Shown: positions 1 through 13,420 of the stretch, one piece after another | Layout: each line of letters begins with the position of its first letter | Numbering within the stretch: position 1 is the first letter of the stretch | From: Linanthus parryae | Lineage: Eukaryota; Streptophyta; Magnoliopsida; Ericales; Polemoniaceae | Direction: 5' to 3' | NCBI GenBank assembly: GCA_023055425.1 | Contig: JALGPY010000004.1 | Coordinates: 61,899,718-61,963,717, forward strand | DNA length: 64,000 nt | The notes under the pieces: model-generated | Seen by the model: only the letters and a program-made list of their open reading frames with translations | Database searches by the model: none | What the model was told of the DNA's origin: nothing | Position numbers and translations under genes: made by a program

Positions 1-1381
1 AGATATATAATATAATGAAGTCCTTAGATTATAAAATTGTACGTTTATCTTAAATATCCATAGTCAATTATAATGATTAAATGGACGATCAATTATAGAC
101 TAGTATGGGGTTGGATTGATATGGAGATATCACGATCCATCGCATGGGTATGCATTAGGAATAATGTCATACTGGATTGACCCACAACGAGAATGCTACA
201 TACAAGTTATGTAAAGTCACAAGTGCTTTTCGTAGTGACAACGCTATTGTCATCCCTAGATTTGAAGTCACTAGATCCTCTAGTTGTGGAATATCGTGTT
301 TTGACATCGTCAAACGCTACACCGTGTCTGGGTAGCAAATTAGCAATAAAGACGTTAGTCAGACACAATAGGAAGCAATCTTAGAGATTGTGGTGATGTA
401 GATAGAATTTGTCCCTCCCACATTACGGGAGCAAGTATCCATGGCCACTCGAGGGATGGTGCTTATAGAATGTCTGGCCAGACTCAGATAAATCAATACA
501 TGATATTGATGTTATCTGCATGGATAAGACTATTCCCAAGATCGAGAAACTATGGACTGGATATACGAGTGTGACTTGTATGTCTCGTGTCCAATCAGGA
601 TGTAGAGACAAATGGATGAGACAAGACTTGCACCAGGTTTGTCAAAGTAATGACTATTTTTATTAGTTGGGTGGCATGGATGTGTTGATAGCTACCACTC
701 TATGTTAATAAACGTAATTACCAACTAAGTAGAAACCTATATGGTCACACGCCATAAGGATTAAACTAGACATGAGAATTAATTAATATGATTAATTAAT
801 GGAGGGATCAATATGCAACTACTTGCAAACTTAGTAGGACTAATTTGCAAGTTGGACTAATCCGTGTATGGATATGATTAGGATAGGGGCCCCTATACAG
901 TTAACAACGAGTTGTTGGACTATATAAAGGACATTCCTAGCATATTTCTCACACTAATGCTCACAACACATTGAGTGAGAGAGAAAAATCAAGGAGAGGA
1001 GAAACACAAGAGGTTCGAACCCCCTTGTGTCGTCCGCCCCTTACCCGTCGGCCAAAGGAGGCTGAGCCTTCCTTTGGTCTCCGTTGTGTGATTCTTCTTC
1101 CTTCTTCCACCATTTTCTAGTACAAGACATGGAGGGATCTATTTCTTCATCCTAGGCGTGGGCTAGCTATAGAGACGCGAACACAATTTTGCGTTTAATT
1201 CATCACAGGAGATAAACATGGAAGTCGTTACTTGAACCTTCACTATCATTATTATGTCTCTTCTTGTGATCCTTGGTGGATCTTGTGCGGATCTTTTTGT
1301 TTTTTTGTTTTTTTTTTTTTTTTTTTTGTTTTTTGTTTTTTTTTTTAATTTCTGCTACGTAATCCGTTACAAAACCCAACA
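1..1381 (+). repeat. 5' LTR of Copia-A (partial at window edge)
   Basis: Bases 1-1381 align along their length with the 3' LTR from about 32204 onward; roughly 80 bases of the LTR start lie before the window. The LTR ends AACCCAACA, followed by the primer-binding site. Near its end it holds a long T-rich run (about 1293-1346) interrupted by G, where the 3' LTR has unrelated sequence. No coding sequence is seen. Confidence 0.9.
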
Positions 1382-1382
1382 G

Positions 1383-1396
1383 TGGTATTAGATCCA
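1383..1396 (+). other. Primer-binding site of Copia-A
   Basis: The stretch TGGTATTAGATCC directly after the 5' LTR is close to the TGGTATCAGAGC-type site complementary to initiator tRNA-Met used by many plant Copia elements. It has drifted at two positions. Confidence 0.75.
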
Positions 1397-3033
1397 CATG
1401 TCGTAGAGCATAATGTAGTTTATATGCTTATTTCATTATTTTTTCACCTTAAAATTATGAATTGATCGAGTAGAACTAAATAATTAAGCATATTGATGCA
1501 AGTTTGAATATGATTCAACCAAATAAGATCTAATTTTACATGAGATGTAAGGATTAGTGAATTAGGATCACATAGGAGGTGAAGTTTTGGATCTAGAGAA
1601 CTAGGGTTAGGGCACAAGTTGGGAAAATGTGTTTTTCCAATTCGGAATCAACTAAACTTGGGCAACAAGGAGGACGTTGTTTTGGAAACAACCTCCTAAG
1701 AGGTTCATCCCCCTTAGGGGACCGCCCCTCCTTCCCCTTGCCCCCAAATAAGCCACGACCAAAGGGGGCCGAGCTCCCTAGCGCACGGCCTACCCGTATG
1801 GGCTAAGGGCCAGCCGACGCGAGACCTTTGTGGCGGTCCTTTTGTGGTGCGAACATGGTGATGGTGGTCATCTTGGACCGTTTTGACCCCAGTATGTCCA
1901 AAGTCAACTGAAATTGACCAAGCTCGTTAAAATTGGATTTTAACCGTTTATGTGCTATTTGCATGGTGATTGGATGTGGCCTTAGATGTGAATGTTGCGA
2001 ATGTTTAATTTTTGTGGTTTTACGGTCTGCGAGCTGATTAAATTAATGTAATAGTTAATTAAATTTTAAGGCCTGCGAGCCGGTCTTCTTCTCAACTTGT
2101 GAGATGTTTTTATTTAGTATAGATGCTACCTAGTATCAGATGAAATAGATGATAGCCAAGATGGAGATGAAGAAACCTAAAGAATTGAAAGACCACAAGA
2201 TGGAGCATTCCACAAGGCTAAGAAGCTATGGAGCATGGACCAACATATGGATGCACATGGAGATGAGCTTGCTATTTAGGGTTCATAGATATTGTCATTG
2301 ACTTTGAAATATCTTAGTTTCGGCCATATCCATATCACCTTTATTTTTGTTTGTGGTTGTTTATTTGTTGTCTTATTATTTATTGTTGGTGTATGGATGA
2401 TGCATGCAAAATTGATAATAAGATAATTAACAACCCAGATCTTTTATTTAAGAGTTTGCCCAACTCAAAATAAGTAGATCAGTTGATAAGGATCAACAAA
2501 AACAATTAAAATTAAAAAAGGCAAAATCCCTCAATTTAAATATTGTGTTTTTCCTTCTCGTTACTTAAACACTCGTCATGATCATGATTACCAAGCTCCT
2601 GCGTGCGAAAGCAAGGCGACTTGATTTGTCATGATGTGATGCGATGTAACAAGCAAGTAATGTGCAAATATTTGAGTAAGAGGTTGGACACAACTAAGCA
2701 ATTTTAATAGTATTAAAACCTAGAGGCAACCAATTGGGATTATCCATGGGATGGACAAATAAGGAGTTATTTGCCCAATTGAACCAAGAGTTACATAAGG
2801 ATGCAATTAGAATTGTTCCTACCTAAATAAAATCATTTTTGGGTGACTTGCCAAAACAAGCTCAAAAAGGAAGTGAAATATGGATCTTGGACCCACTAGA
2901 AAATATAAATATTGAGGGTTATTAATCCGAGAAAAGAGTGCGAGCTGTATTTAATAATCTAGCCATTATTAAATATATTTATTTTTTCATAAAATACTAA
3001 AACTTGTATTTTTCTCAGTTTTGTAGAATTCCA
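1397..3033 (+). other. Untranslated leader of Copia-A, no gene seen
   Basis: About 1.6 kb between the primer-binding site and the gag start. I see no reading frame with a recognisable domain. It holds AT-rich stretches and a few GC-richer patches (around 1690-1860). Length and position fit the leader of a Copia element, but a small undetected insertion is possible. Confidence 0.5.
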
Positions 3034-3904
3034 ATGGCAAACAACTCATCGAGTTCATCACACTCCTTACGTTCTGTCCTTTAGAAGGACAAGCTTTGTG
3101 GAACAAACTTTCTAGATTGGTACATGAACTTGTGAATCGTTCTCAAGAAGGAAAATAAACTGTACACTCTAGAGGAGGAAGTTCCTCAGGCTCCAGAAAA
3201 TAATACCCCTGCAGCCCTAAAGTCGCATCATAAGTTCATTGATGATGCTAATGATGCGGCATGTCTGATGCTTTGCACCATGTCCTCTGAGCTCCAGAAG
3301 CAACATGAGAACATGGTTGCGTTTGATATGATCATTCACTTAAAGCAGCTCTTCCAAGAGCAGGCTATGGTTGAGAGGTATGAAGTTTCCAAGGCATTGT
3401 TCAAGTGTCATCTGTCAGAGGGAAATCCAGTGGAACCTCATGTACTCCGAATGATCGGGTACTTGGAGAATCTCGAACGACTGGGGTTTCCGGTGGGTCA
3501 AGAGTTGACCACAGATCTCGTTTTGTAATGGTTGCCTGAGAATTGTGGACAATTCATTATGAACTATAACATGCATGAGATCGTAAAGCCTCTGCAAGAT
3601 CTACGCAATATGTTGAGGACGGCTGAACAAAGCATCAACAAGGGAAAGGGAAAGGCCATAATGATGGTGCACAAAAGGAAAGGAAAATGTTTGCTTCTAC
3701 CTGCAAAGGGAAAGACAAGGCAGTTGACAAACCCAAGGATGTTGTCCTCAAACCTGTTGGTGGCGTTGCCAAGGGAGTGACTAAGGGTGATTATCACTAC
3801 TGCAGTCAACCTGGACACTGGAAGAGGAACTCCCCAAAGTATATGGAGGATAAAAGGCTTGGAATAGTGATTCCACCACTACCAGGTATTTTTGTTATAG
3901 ATGT
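3034..3904 (+). pseudogene. Copia-A gag, broken
   Basis: A gag reading frame starts at the ATG at 3034 and soon meets stops. The best preserved segment (3268-3528) carries a UBN2-type Copia gag helix region with motifs such as LFQEQAMVERYEVSKAL. Continuing in shifted frames to about 3900, the nucleocapsid region ends in a degenerate zinc knuckle (YHYCSQPGHWKRNS) in which the second and last cysteines of CCHC are missing. Several stops and at least one frameshift show it cannot make a capsid protein. The frame continues directly into the protease linker once the 1.27-kb insertion at 3905-5176 is mentally removed. Confidence 0.8.
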
Positions 3905-5176
3905 TTAAAGGGGAGTAAGCAGGTAGAAGTGTAGTATATATTCTCTAGAAGGGGAGGAGGGGGGGGGGGTGACTAGAGTATTCCAACTTTTTGTACAACT
4001 TGCAAAGATGAGATTTTCTGTGAAGAGTAATGAATTTCAAGGCCTTGAAAACAGTTTCAAGCATTTGAAGTGAAATACATTTTAAGTGAAAATAGACAAG
4101 TCTTTTTCAAGACCTTGAAAAGAGTTTCAAACCCTTGAAAAACAGACTAGTTTGAATGTTGTGTAAAACAAGTATGAGAATGAAATGAAGAATGCAAGAG
4201 ACACCGGATTTATAGAGTTCAGACCACTTGGACCTACGTCTCTATCTCAGGGATCTTCTCCCTGTATGATTTTCAACACAATTTTTATTAATCAAAGCTA
4301 AGCCCTAGATCTCAAGCACAGAGATACGCATTACTCTGTTACAGCTTGTGGTTCTCACTAACCTATCCAGTATCTGCTCTAGCTAACTGATTAACTAAGA
4401 ATGCTCTATTGTTCACTTTGAACAATCCTTGAGAATGAGAGCTAGGAGTAATATAATAATGATATACAAATTAAGGTCAGAATAGAAGAACACTGGAAGT
4501 GGAACTGCAGTAAAAATGCAGTGATCTTCTGTAAGATGGATTGTGAGAATGATGTGCTTCTTTGATGTTTGAAATGTGTGTCTCTTTTTTCCTGTTGAGT
4601 GTTGTATGAAATGCTTCAAATTGAGTTCCATTTATACTGCTCAATTGGTCATCAAATCTTCCTGATTTTCAACAACAAGCTTCTTGTGTATTAGGCAACA
4701 ATCTTTGACTTCTCCAACAGTCTTCCCAACGGATAGTTGATCTGAATCTCCAAGGATAATGTACTGATCTTGTCTTTGAACGTACTGAGGAGCTGTCATG
4801 AGTGTCTGATTGATCACAGAATCACATTCTCTCAATGTTTCCTTTCCTGCGAAACCCAGGTTAGGAAACTAATCCTGCAAAATAGGAAATGAAATTTTCC
4901 CTGCAAAACTAAGTCAAACAGGTTAATTAGATGAAGTCTAAGTGAATCAAAAGCTTTTGTATTTCATCATCAAGTAATAACAGATCAAATATGGTGATGA
5001 GAGAGTTAGAACAAGATTAGAAGAACTCAGAAAAGGTCCCCCCTTAGAGTATGCATACAGGTCTGACAGTTTCAAGGCTTTGAATTCAAGCCTGTGAAAC
5101 CTGTGATTCAAGGCTTTGAAAACTGTTTCAAGGCTTTGAAATAAATCTGTATTTCAAGCCTGTGAAACTTGTGAAC
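3905..5176. mobile_element. Unidentified 1.27-kb insertion with 10-bp TSD inside Copia-A
   Basis: The sequence TTATAGATGT occurs at 3895-3904 and again at 5177-5186, exactly flanking a block that interrupts the gag-protease linker; flanking codons read through sensibly when the block is ignored. The insert begins TTAAAGGGGAGTAAGC, contains a G run near 3958-3970, and has clusters of short self-complementary words (TTTCAAGGCCTTGAAA and variants) near both ends (about 4035-4145 and 5075-5170). No TG...CA termini, matching terminal inverted repeats or coding domain are evident. A 9-11-bp TSD is typical of Mutator-like elements, but the missing TIRs leave the class open. Confidence 0.65.
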
Positions 5177-5186
5177 TTATAGATGT

Positions 5187-6569
5187 CTATATAACTTGTT
5201 CTTCATCTTGGATATTGGGTACTGGATGTGATCTCACATTTGTCGAAATGTGCAGGATCTAAAGAGAAGTAGAAAATTGGCTAAAGGGGAGATAGACCTG
5301 CGCGTTGGGAATCGAGCAATGGTTGCTGCATTGGCCGTAGGCGTGTACGAGTTGTCTCTGCCTTCATGATTAGTTTTAGAATTAAATAATTGCTATTTTG
5401 TGCCCGCTATGAGCAGAAACATTATTTCTATTTCTTGTTTGGACAAGGAAGGTTTTACTATTTCAATAAAGGACAAATGTTGCTCAATTTATTTTGATAC
5501 TATTCATTATTGTAGCGCGCAATTATTTAATGGATTATATATCCTTGATCTAAGTAATCCTCTCTATAACATAAATATCAAGAGGATTAAAATGAATGAT
5601 TTAAATCCCGCTTATCTATGGCACTGTCGTTTAGTCCACATAAACGAGAAACGTGTTTCTAAACTCCATAAGGATGGATTCCTAGACTCATTGATTTTGA
5701 ATCATATGAGACATCTGAGGCTTGTTTATTGGGAAAGATGACAAAGTACCCTTTCAATAAGAAAGGTGATAGGACTAGTGAGCAATTGGCGCTCGTACAT
5801 ACTGATGTATGTGGGCCATTTAGCATGCCAGCCAGGGGTGGTTACGTCTATTTCATTCCATTTACTGATGATTTCAATAGATATGAATTTATATACATTA
5901 TGAAGGCCAAATCTGAATCCTTTGAAAAGTTCAAAGAATTCAAGAATGAAGTAGAGAAGAACTTGGGAAAAGTATCAAGGCTCTACGATCAGATCGCGGA
6001 GGAGAATACTTGAGCCAAGAGTTTGATGACTATCTTAGAGAGTGTGGGATAATATCCCAACTCACTCCACCTAGAACGCCACAAGTTTCTGAGAGGAGGA
6101 ATCGAACACTTTTAGACATGGTTCAATATATGATGTGACAAACTGATCTTCCATTATCATTTTGGGGCTACGCTCTATTGTGTGCAACTTTCACCATTAA
6201 CTGTGTTCCATCCAAATCAGTCATGAAGACTCCATATGAGATGTGGAGTTGGAGACGTCCCACGTTGTCCTTCATGAAGATTTGGGGCTAAAATATTTAT
6301 GTAAAATGTTTATAATCAGACAAGCTCGGGCCTAAGTCGGATAAGTGTAAGTTTGTGGGATACCCTAAGGAAACTAAGGGATGTTACTTCTACAATCCAA
6401 CCGAGAACAAAGTGTTTGTTGCTCGGTCCGGCGTGTTTCTAGAGAGAGAATTTGTCACTAAAGAAGCAAGTGGGAGGACTGTAGAACTTGAAGAAATTCA
6501 AGAACCACAAACCACTAATCCTACTATGGAGCATGAACAAGAACCACAAAATGTTGTGGAGGAACCTGT
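5187..6569 (+). pseudogene. Copia-A protease and integrase, first half of pol, broken
   Basis: After the insertion, the protease begins with a decayed active-site region (SSSWILGTGC in place of a WxLDTGC-type motif). A GAG-pre-integrase segment (about 5400-5740, with LWHCRLVHI) and integrase catalytic core (about 5729-6010, with VHTDVCGPF and FTDDFNRY) follow in shifted frames. The chromodomain-like part (6300-6569, with KFVGYPKETKGCYFYNP) is interrupted by Tat-1 at 6570. At least four frameshifts or stops are visible. The RT half resumes at 30429. Confidence 0.85.
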
Positions 6570-7192
6570 TGTAGATAGTGCTTTCTAGACAGGCAGATCT
6601 TAGCCACGTGGCGACCATCCAGAACACCTAGCTGTGCTCCACACACAGTGGATCACCAGCCGCGCTGATCCACGTGGGGGCTGCGAGACAGGGCCCTCGC
6701 ATACCACCACACGGGACCTGTAGGGACTTAGTGGTTTGGAGGCTAGAGTAAGTCCTGTCGCGCGCGAGCGACAACCAAGCCCGCGTGCGACCCCTAGTAA
6801 CTGCGTTGAGAGATTTATGGCACGAGCTCCATAAACCCGGTCAACCCGGTCAACCTCGTAACGGTTCCGGTATACGCGGGTAACGTGCCGTAACGGTCCC
6901 TATATACGCCGACGAACGTGCCGTTGTGGTTAAGCTAATAAAGCCGCCATTAATGGGCGCATTAACCACACTACAACGGTCACATTCTCCGTTATATATA
7001 GGATCGTTAACCCTTCCATACAAGGGGAGGATCACCTGAGATACGCGGAAGCTCTGCCAAAATCCTGTCTCTCTCTCATACAGTGCTATTGCCTTACTCT
7101 CTCCCTACGCACAACCTTACTCTTCCTGTGTCTTTTCTATCCTCTACTCTTGGTGTATATTTAATTCTCTCTGCAGGATTCTCTCGTACACA
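6570..7192 (+). repeat. 5' LTR of Tat-1
   Basis: Starts TGTAGATAGTGC and ends TCTCGTACACA. It matches 29810-30423 and, more distantly, the Tat-2 LTRs. Confidence 0.92.
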
Positions 7193-7194
7193 TT

Positions 7195-7210
7195 TGGTGA
7201 ACCCGACGTG
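7195..7210 (+). other. Primer-binding site of Tat-1
   Basis: TGGTGAACCCGACGTG two bases after the LTR, identical to the site in Tat-2 (34749-34764). I could not assign the matching tRNA from memory. Confidence 0.75.
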
Positions 7211-7850
7211 AATGGAACCCCCTTCGTCAATCGCCAAGTAGCTGCAAAACTAGCGGAGTACAACATAAGGCAGATATGTTCTACTCCTTATTATCCAAAA
7301 GGGAATGGTCAAGCGGAAGCGACCAACAAGACGCTGCTAAGAATCCTGAGCAAGATGGTTGCGGACGACCACAAGAAATGGGCTGATTCTTTGAACATAT
7401 CCTTGTGGGCGTATCGAAATTCTCCGAGGACCCCCACAGGAGTCTCCCCATTTCTCTTGTGCTATGGAGCTGAAGCTGTTGTACCGGCGGAGGTAAAATC
7501 AACTCTGCAAGGTTGGCCTTTCACGAACTATACGACAATCAGCGCGATCATGACTTGATTCTATTGGAAGAAAAGCGAGATCAAGCTAAGCGGACTAATA
7601 AGCGGTACCAGGAGAGGATCGCCCGTGCGTACAACAAAACAGTCCAACGTCGAGACTTCGCAGTCGGGGACCTGGTCTTGCGCGCATCGGATCACTGCAT
7701 GCGGGAGGTGGCTCACCCAAAATTCGCAGCCAACTGGAAAGGACCTTAGAAGTCTTTGACAGTGGCTATTGCAATATACAAAGGCTACATGGGACGGCCA
7801 CAACCCCAAGCTCAGTCAACATGCGCTGGATTAAGAAGTATTATCCTTAA
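7206..7850 (+). pseudogene. Tat-1 integrase C-terminal remnant
   Basis: Immediately after the primer-binding site the sequence encodes the distal integrase core (YYPKGNGQAEATNKT, WAYRNSPRTPTG, AEAVVPAEV) and the C-terminal domain (NKTVQRRDFAVGDLVLRAS), closely matching Tat-2 pol at about 40490-41137. At least two frameshifts are visible, near 7500 and 7745. The catalytic Glu is kept, but both catalytic Asp residues fall in or beside the deleted part. This is the only remnant of gag-pol in Tat-1. Confidence 0.88.
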
Positions 7851-7899
7851 CTTCTCTCATTGCATGCATCAGATTACAATGCCTATTTTATGCTTAGTG

Positions 7900-8560
7900 T
7901 TGTGATAGACTCATGCGTCGTCCCTCCCATATAAGGGATTTGTAATTTCGCCTCTCCCATATGAGGGCGTTTATAATAAAAGACTTCTCCCAAATGGGAA
8001 GAATTTTATGATTTTGGCCGTCTTTTATCGCTTTATTTACTTCTCCATTTCTTAATAACAAAAGCCTATCTGCGGAGATAGCAGTGCTAATCAAATATGA
8101 TCTTAATTGATCCCAAGCCTATCTGCTGAGATAACAGCACTATGCAAATACGATCTTTATCGATCCTAAAGCCTATCTGCCGCGATAGCAGCACTATGCA
8201 AACACGATCTTAATTGATCCAAAGCCTATCTGCTGAGATAGCAGCACTAGTCAAAAATGATCTTAATCGATCCGAAGCCTATCTGCCGAGATAGCAGCAA
8301 TACTTAAATCTGATCTTAAGTGATCCTCAAGCCTATCTGCCAAGATAGAAAAACTATGCAAATGCGATCCAAAAGCGACCCTAAGCCCTATCTGCAAAGA
8401 TAACAGTGACGTTCAAATGCGATCTCAAACGATCTACAAGCTTATCTGCTAAGATAGCAACTCTAATGTATGATCCTTATGATCTGCGAATCTATCTATT
8501 AGATAGCAAGCTATAGCGACAACGCAAAGTGCGAATACGAAACTACAAAGGGCAAAATTT
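7900..8560 (+). repeat. Degenerate tandem repeats downstream of integrase in Tat-1
   Basis: About eight diverged units of roughly 55-65 bp, each with GCCTATCTGC...GATAGCAG and GATCTTAATTGATC-like words, run from about 8040 to 8520. Just before them (7915-8010) are repeated CTCCCATATGAGGG-type words. The equivalent array in Tat-2 (41376-42370) is longer and more homogeneous. Confidence 0.8.
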
Positions 8561-9565
8561 GCCAACACGCATGCGAAATTACAATTTGTTGTGACAAGAA
8601 CAGCAAATACTCAAACTAAATTTTATTATGAGTCAAAATGACTTACAATTTATCTGTCTAGATAGCAGCTTACAAGCGAAAGCTCAGAATGAGCTAATTA
8701 CATAGTCAAAATGACTTACAATTCATCTACATAGCAGCCTACAGGCGAAAGTTATACAGGAAGGAAATCCTTACTGTAAAATGATCGGCCTACTGGTCCT
8801 AACAAAAACTATACGACATAATAGTCTGCGGGCAAAGATCTATAGCAAGAAAGGTCTTACTATAAAATGAACGGCCTGCAAACGCTACAAAAGCTATGCG
8901 ATGCTACCTTCAAGCTCATAGGATCTGACAAGGAGTCTGTCTGGTATTCTGACCAAGAGATATGCCAGATGAACCACCTGTTCAGGCATATGCGGCGGTG
9001 AAGAACAGGCAGACAGCAACTCCCGGGGCAGGAGGCTCCTTGTCCACGGAGACGAGCACAATGGTTCGCCACCCCGAGTTTAAGAACGTGGAGGCAAATA
9101 ATTCTCCTCCGGGAAAGCTAGAGGAGAAACCCCCCGTTCATTACGAGTTGGTAAGAAGGTCAGTACGGCACTGCACTTCGCCGGAAGTACGACCTGCAAA
9201 CATATAGACGAAGAAAATTCTTCGAGCAAGCATGAGGTATTATGTACATCTTCTTTACGATGGTTATGAAGATCAATAAGCTTCGTAAAGAAGGTATGGG
9301 AAGCTATTTCTATGGCACAAAGCACAAACTCAGGTTTCACAACTTGAAATTGCATTGAATCAACAAAGCACAAGCGTTGAAGCCAGCAGTCGTAAGGACT
9401 CATGGCAAACCACATTTTGGGATGAAGAACCCAAAGCAGCAAGAGGCAAGGTTTATACAGACCCTACGGAGACCCTTCAATTCCCTGGCTGAGTCAGCAA
9501 AGCCTGGAAAAGGGGTAAGAATCAATCACTTACGTCTCGAAAGAGGTAACATTCAATTACCCTAC

Positions 9566-11169
9566 TGACACGCTCCAACTGCAAGTGCACAGTTGTCGGT
9601 GCAGTGATAATATTCCGGAAATCCGGGTTGTCGAACCCAAGAGACTTCGTGTAAATTAACTATTAAATTTGTTCTTTGTGTGGGCAAAGCGCAGTTGTGT
9701 TGTTCTATTAATCCTACCAAAATTAAAAACAAGTATCTCAATTAATCAATTGAATTGCTTCACGATTAATAAAGATGAACGATTATAAAATTTCTCAAAG
9801 TTTGGAAAAGTCAGGATATCTCTACGGGTCACTAGGTATTTCACACGATATTGGATTTATGTTTTGTTAACACGATTAACATTTATCTAGCTAAACGAGC
9901 ACAATTACGTTGAAGATGTCTCAACCAACTCCTATGTTTAAACTATTAAAAACTGATTTCTCTAGCATAATTGAGTTTAAACATGCATTACGAGAATTTG
10001 TCTACTCTTTGTTCTAGCTAACTAGCAAGATCTCTCAACCCTAGATACGGCTAGTGTGTATTTCAATTTTCCGGGCAATGAATATTGATGTCTCTAACAT
10101 TCATAACCTAGCTCTATCCTAACAATACGTCTATTGATAGCAAAGATGAATTAAACACATAAAATACACATAGCTAGATAAAAAGTTCATCAATTAAGCC
10201 AAAAGCATGAAATCAAATCCATAAGTCACAAATATCGTGATCAAACCCTAGTTCCCTACGAGATACCCTGAGAAAAGTGTTTAGCTACTCAAAAACATGA
10301 TTCACGTACAAAGTTTCGTGATCAAATAACAAGAATAGAGAAGAAACGGAGTTTTAGAGATCAAACGAATGATTCCAAGCCTCCTTGATCGTCTCCTAAG
10401 CTCCAAGCTCTCTTCAATGTGATAGAGTACGTGATGATGCCCAAAAACATGCCCTAACCAAGTCTAATACGTTCTCCCAATGTTTAGAATAAGTTAGGAG
10501 TAATTACAAAGCAACCCCAAAAAGTTACAAACTAAACTCTGCCCGAACTAGGTCGTGTGACCTAGTTAAGTAGGTCGTGCGACCTACTGTGCTGCCCAGA
10601 ACAGGTCGTGTGACCTGTGTAGTAGGTCGCATGACCTACTGAAACAAGCTGGAATCGCTAACTAGGTCGTGTGACCTAGTAACTAGGTCATGCGACCTAG
10701 TTGCTTCATCAAATCTTTCCATCTTCTTCCCACTTGTTCCTCTTGCTTCCGAATCACTTCCCGGGCATCGTTTCTTCATTCAATCCTCCATTTTGAGCTC
10801 TCCTCATGCCTCAACACTCGTATCATCTTCTCTTGAGCCTCTCTAGCACTTGATCCATCAACTCTCGCTTTCCTTCCCAAATCTTGAGCTCGCAAATCTT
10901 CTGAAGTTCGTTTCCTCTATCCACTTGCTCCTCGCGTGCTCCGGCCCTGAAAATCACAACACGAACACCCCGCGAAGATCAAATGTGACAAAATAAGATA
11001 AATAGCACGTAAAACAATGCAGGAAACGCCCGGACTTCACATTTTAGCATACGAACTCACTTTCTCAAATAAACACATGATCTACTCGAAAAGACGCAAC
11101 ATTCTCCATTATGAGCACACAAAACGTAGCAAAATAAGCAATAAAATAACTCCGAAAACGGAGTTATCA
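9566..11169 (-). repeat. 3' LTR of Athila (left copy)
   Basis: On the minus strand it runs TGATAACTCC...GCGTGTCA. It contains six short palindromes (10547-10701). It holds a 36-bp segment, near 10071-10107, that is absent from the right LTR. Confidence 0.93.
10547..10701. repeat. Cluster of six AGGTC-N4-GACCT palindromes in Athila left LTR
   Basis: Palindromic units occur at 10547-10566, 10569-10588, 10601-10618, 10621-10640, 10661-10680 and 10682-10701, for example ACTAGGTCGTGTGACCTAGT. Flanking bases differ between units (CTAG, GTAG, ACAG), but each unit keeps its own two-fold symmetry. Confidence 0.9.
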
Positions 11170-13420
11170 ACTACCCCCACACTACATTTTGCTCGTCCCG
11201 AGCAAATCCCAACTTTCACATCATGTCCAAGCCACAAACTCAACTAACTTTCAACCCACCATATTGCATACATAACCAAATATTAGTCGACTTGACGCAA
11301 ACAAGACTCAATTCACAACTCGATTCATGCAACAATATGGTGCAATGCAAATTAGACTCGATCCTAAACACATATATTTACACACACACACAAAACTATT
11401 TTTTTTTTCTTTTTGGCGAGATCGGGCAATCTCAAGTCCTTAAATCGGTTCTCATGGAGTGATGATCAATTTAGATACAAGGCGTGAATTGAAACTAAAC
11501 TTGACAACAAGAATTTCCCTTAGATCGTATAGAGAACCTAACCTTACTAAGTACAAGAGTATCCTACCTCTTCGCGTGTGCCGATAAGTAAGAGGCTACG
11601 CTAGGCTAAGCCACATCCAAGGTACGAGCTCCTAATCCGCTAACAGTTTTAGAATGTTGAGGCTTAGGGACATGAGGATAATCATGATGAAACACGTCCT
11701 AAAGCGTCACATTCTCACATTATAACCCACATCTCACACACCCTCACCACGATGATAGAAACCGCAACCCGAAACTCACCGTCTCCGGCCCTCGATTCCC
11801 TCAAAACCCCGGTACAGTTACGATCCCGTGGCCACCGTCTTGAGTCGTGCACAAAATTCAAACCGTCGTTACCGAAATAGTTGCTTCCTCCACTCGATTT
11901 CCGTTAAGCTCAATCTCTTTCCTTTATTCCATCTCTCCTTTTTTCTCTCTTTTTTATTTTTTTTTTATATATATATATAAAATTCCACAATCAACACAAT
12001 CCTTTCAAATGCACGAGTGGTCTTCCAAGAGTAGTCAAACGAGTATGTTATGGGAAGAAAACAAACAATCCAATGAATGAGTATCACATATAAAATTCCT
12101 CCTCCCCTAACTCTATGAAGTACATGGTGCCACTAAACAAAGCCGCAAACAAATCAAATCACATGTGTGGGGATGGAGTCGTCGCAAGCTCGATCTCGAT
12201 GTCCGTGGTCAAAAGTCGACACCCCCACACTCGAATGTAGTCACGTCCCCTCTCAAGTAATCAAAACAATGTAAGTCTCGTGCCTAATCCAACCAAACCT
12301 CCTACACCACGATGAATGAGATCCAGTACCTAGCACGATCCACCAATTAAATCACCCAACCCAATTTGTGCGTATTAGATGTCACGCACTCACGACTCTC
12401 CACAACTGTGCCCATGATGTAATGACATGGAACACCGCCACACCGAAGTGCGCAAGCCTACTCTCACTCACCCTCGCATTCCCATCGATAATCATAAATG
12501 AAATACATGCGATACGTAAGACTCACACAAATATATCATGAAGTACTCCCTCATCGAACCCCCTCAACTACAAACACCCTCGTGACGCACTAAAGCGGTG
12601 ATTCTAACCAATCAATGATGAATGCCAAGAATCGTCACCCTAAGTCCAGAGGTTATCAAAGAATCCAAGGTTCGAAACAGGGTTCACTAGTGGTCCTACA
12701 AGGTAAGTTCTATAAGCAGTGAGTGCTCTAATACACACCTCGCACAGCTATTCTGTGTGCCACTACGAGGCGGGTTGGCGACTACCTAAGACGTACACAT
12801 GAATGTTTGGCTTGTTTAGCTCACACCTAGCTCAACTCTTGTAAGAAAACTAGGCACACACTTTTAGATTTGAAAATCAAGTAAGTGTATAAAAATAGGT
12901 AGGCACTCCCGTAAAGAAAGTTTCTCTATACGTACTAAGGGGAACTCACATTGTCTATCTTGGTCGCAAGTCACGCCCTATGCCTAAATTTCTCACACTC
13001 CTCGATTTTACCAATTCTAGGATCTTTTTGATTGCCCTTTCTCAAATTTTTAATTTTTTTTTATTATTATTTTTTTTTTTTAGATAATATTTCCTACTCT
13101 ATATGCATGGGCCGACTCGAAAGAAGACTCGAAACTGACTCAATTTGGGTAGGTGGACTCAAAGTAAGAAAACGTGCAATCAAATAATACGAACACATAT
13201 ATATATATATATCACACAACACTATGACACAAACACACTCTACGACAAAGACTACGAAACACACTACGACACAAACATCCTATATGCAATTGGTTCATGC
13301 AGACACGGACTTGGCTAATATTCAGAAAATCTCACCCCCACACTAGAATGCTTCGTTGTCCCCAACGAATTCAGAGATAAAACAAAGGGACTCAGCATTC
13401 CAATGCAAGGGCGGGCTGGT
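11170..13420 (-). other. Athila 3' untranslated region and polypurine tract; no gene seen
   Basis: The polypurine tract reads AGTGTGGGGGTAG on the minus strand at about 11170-11182, next to the left LTR. The remaining 2.2 kb has no domain-bearing frame on either strand. It contains TA microsatellites (about 11967-11981 and 13197-13212) and T-rich runs, and the strand given here is C/A-rich. Confidence 0.7.
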
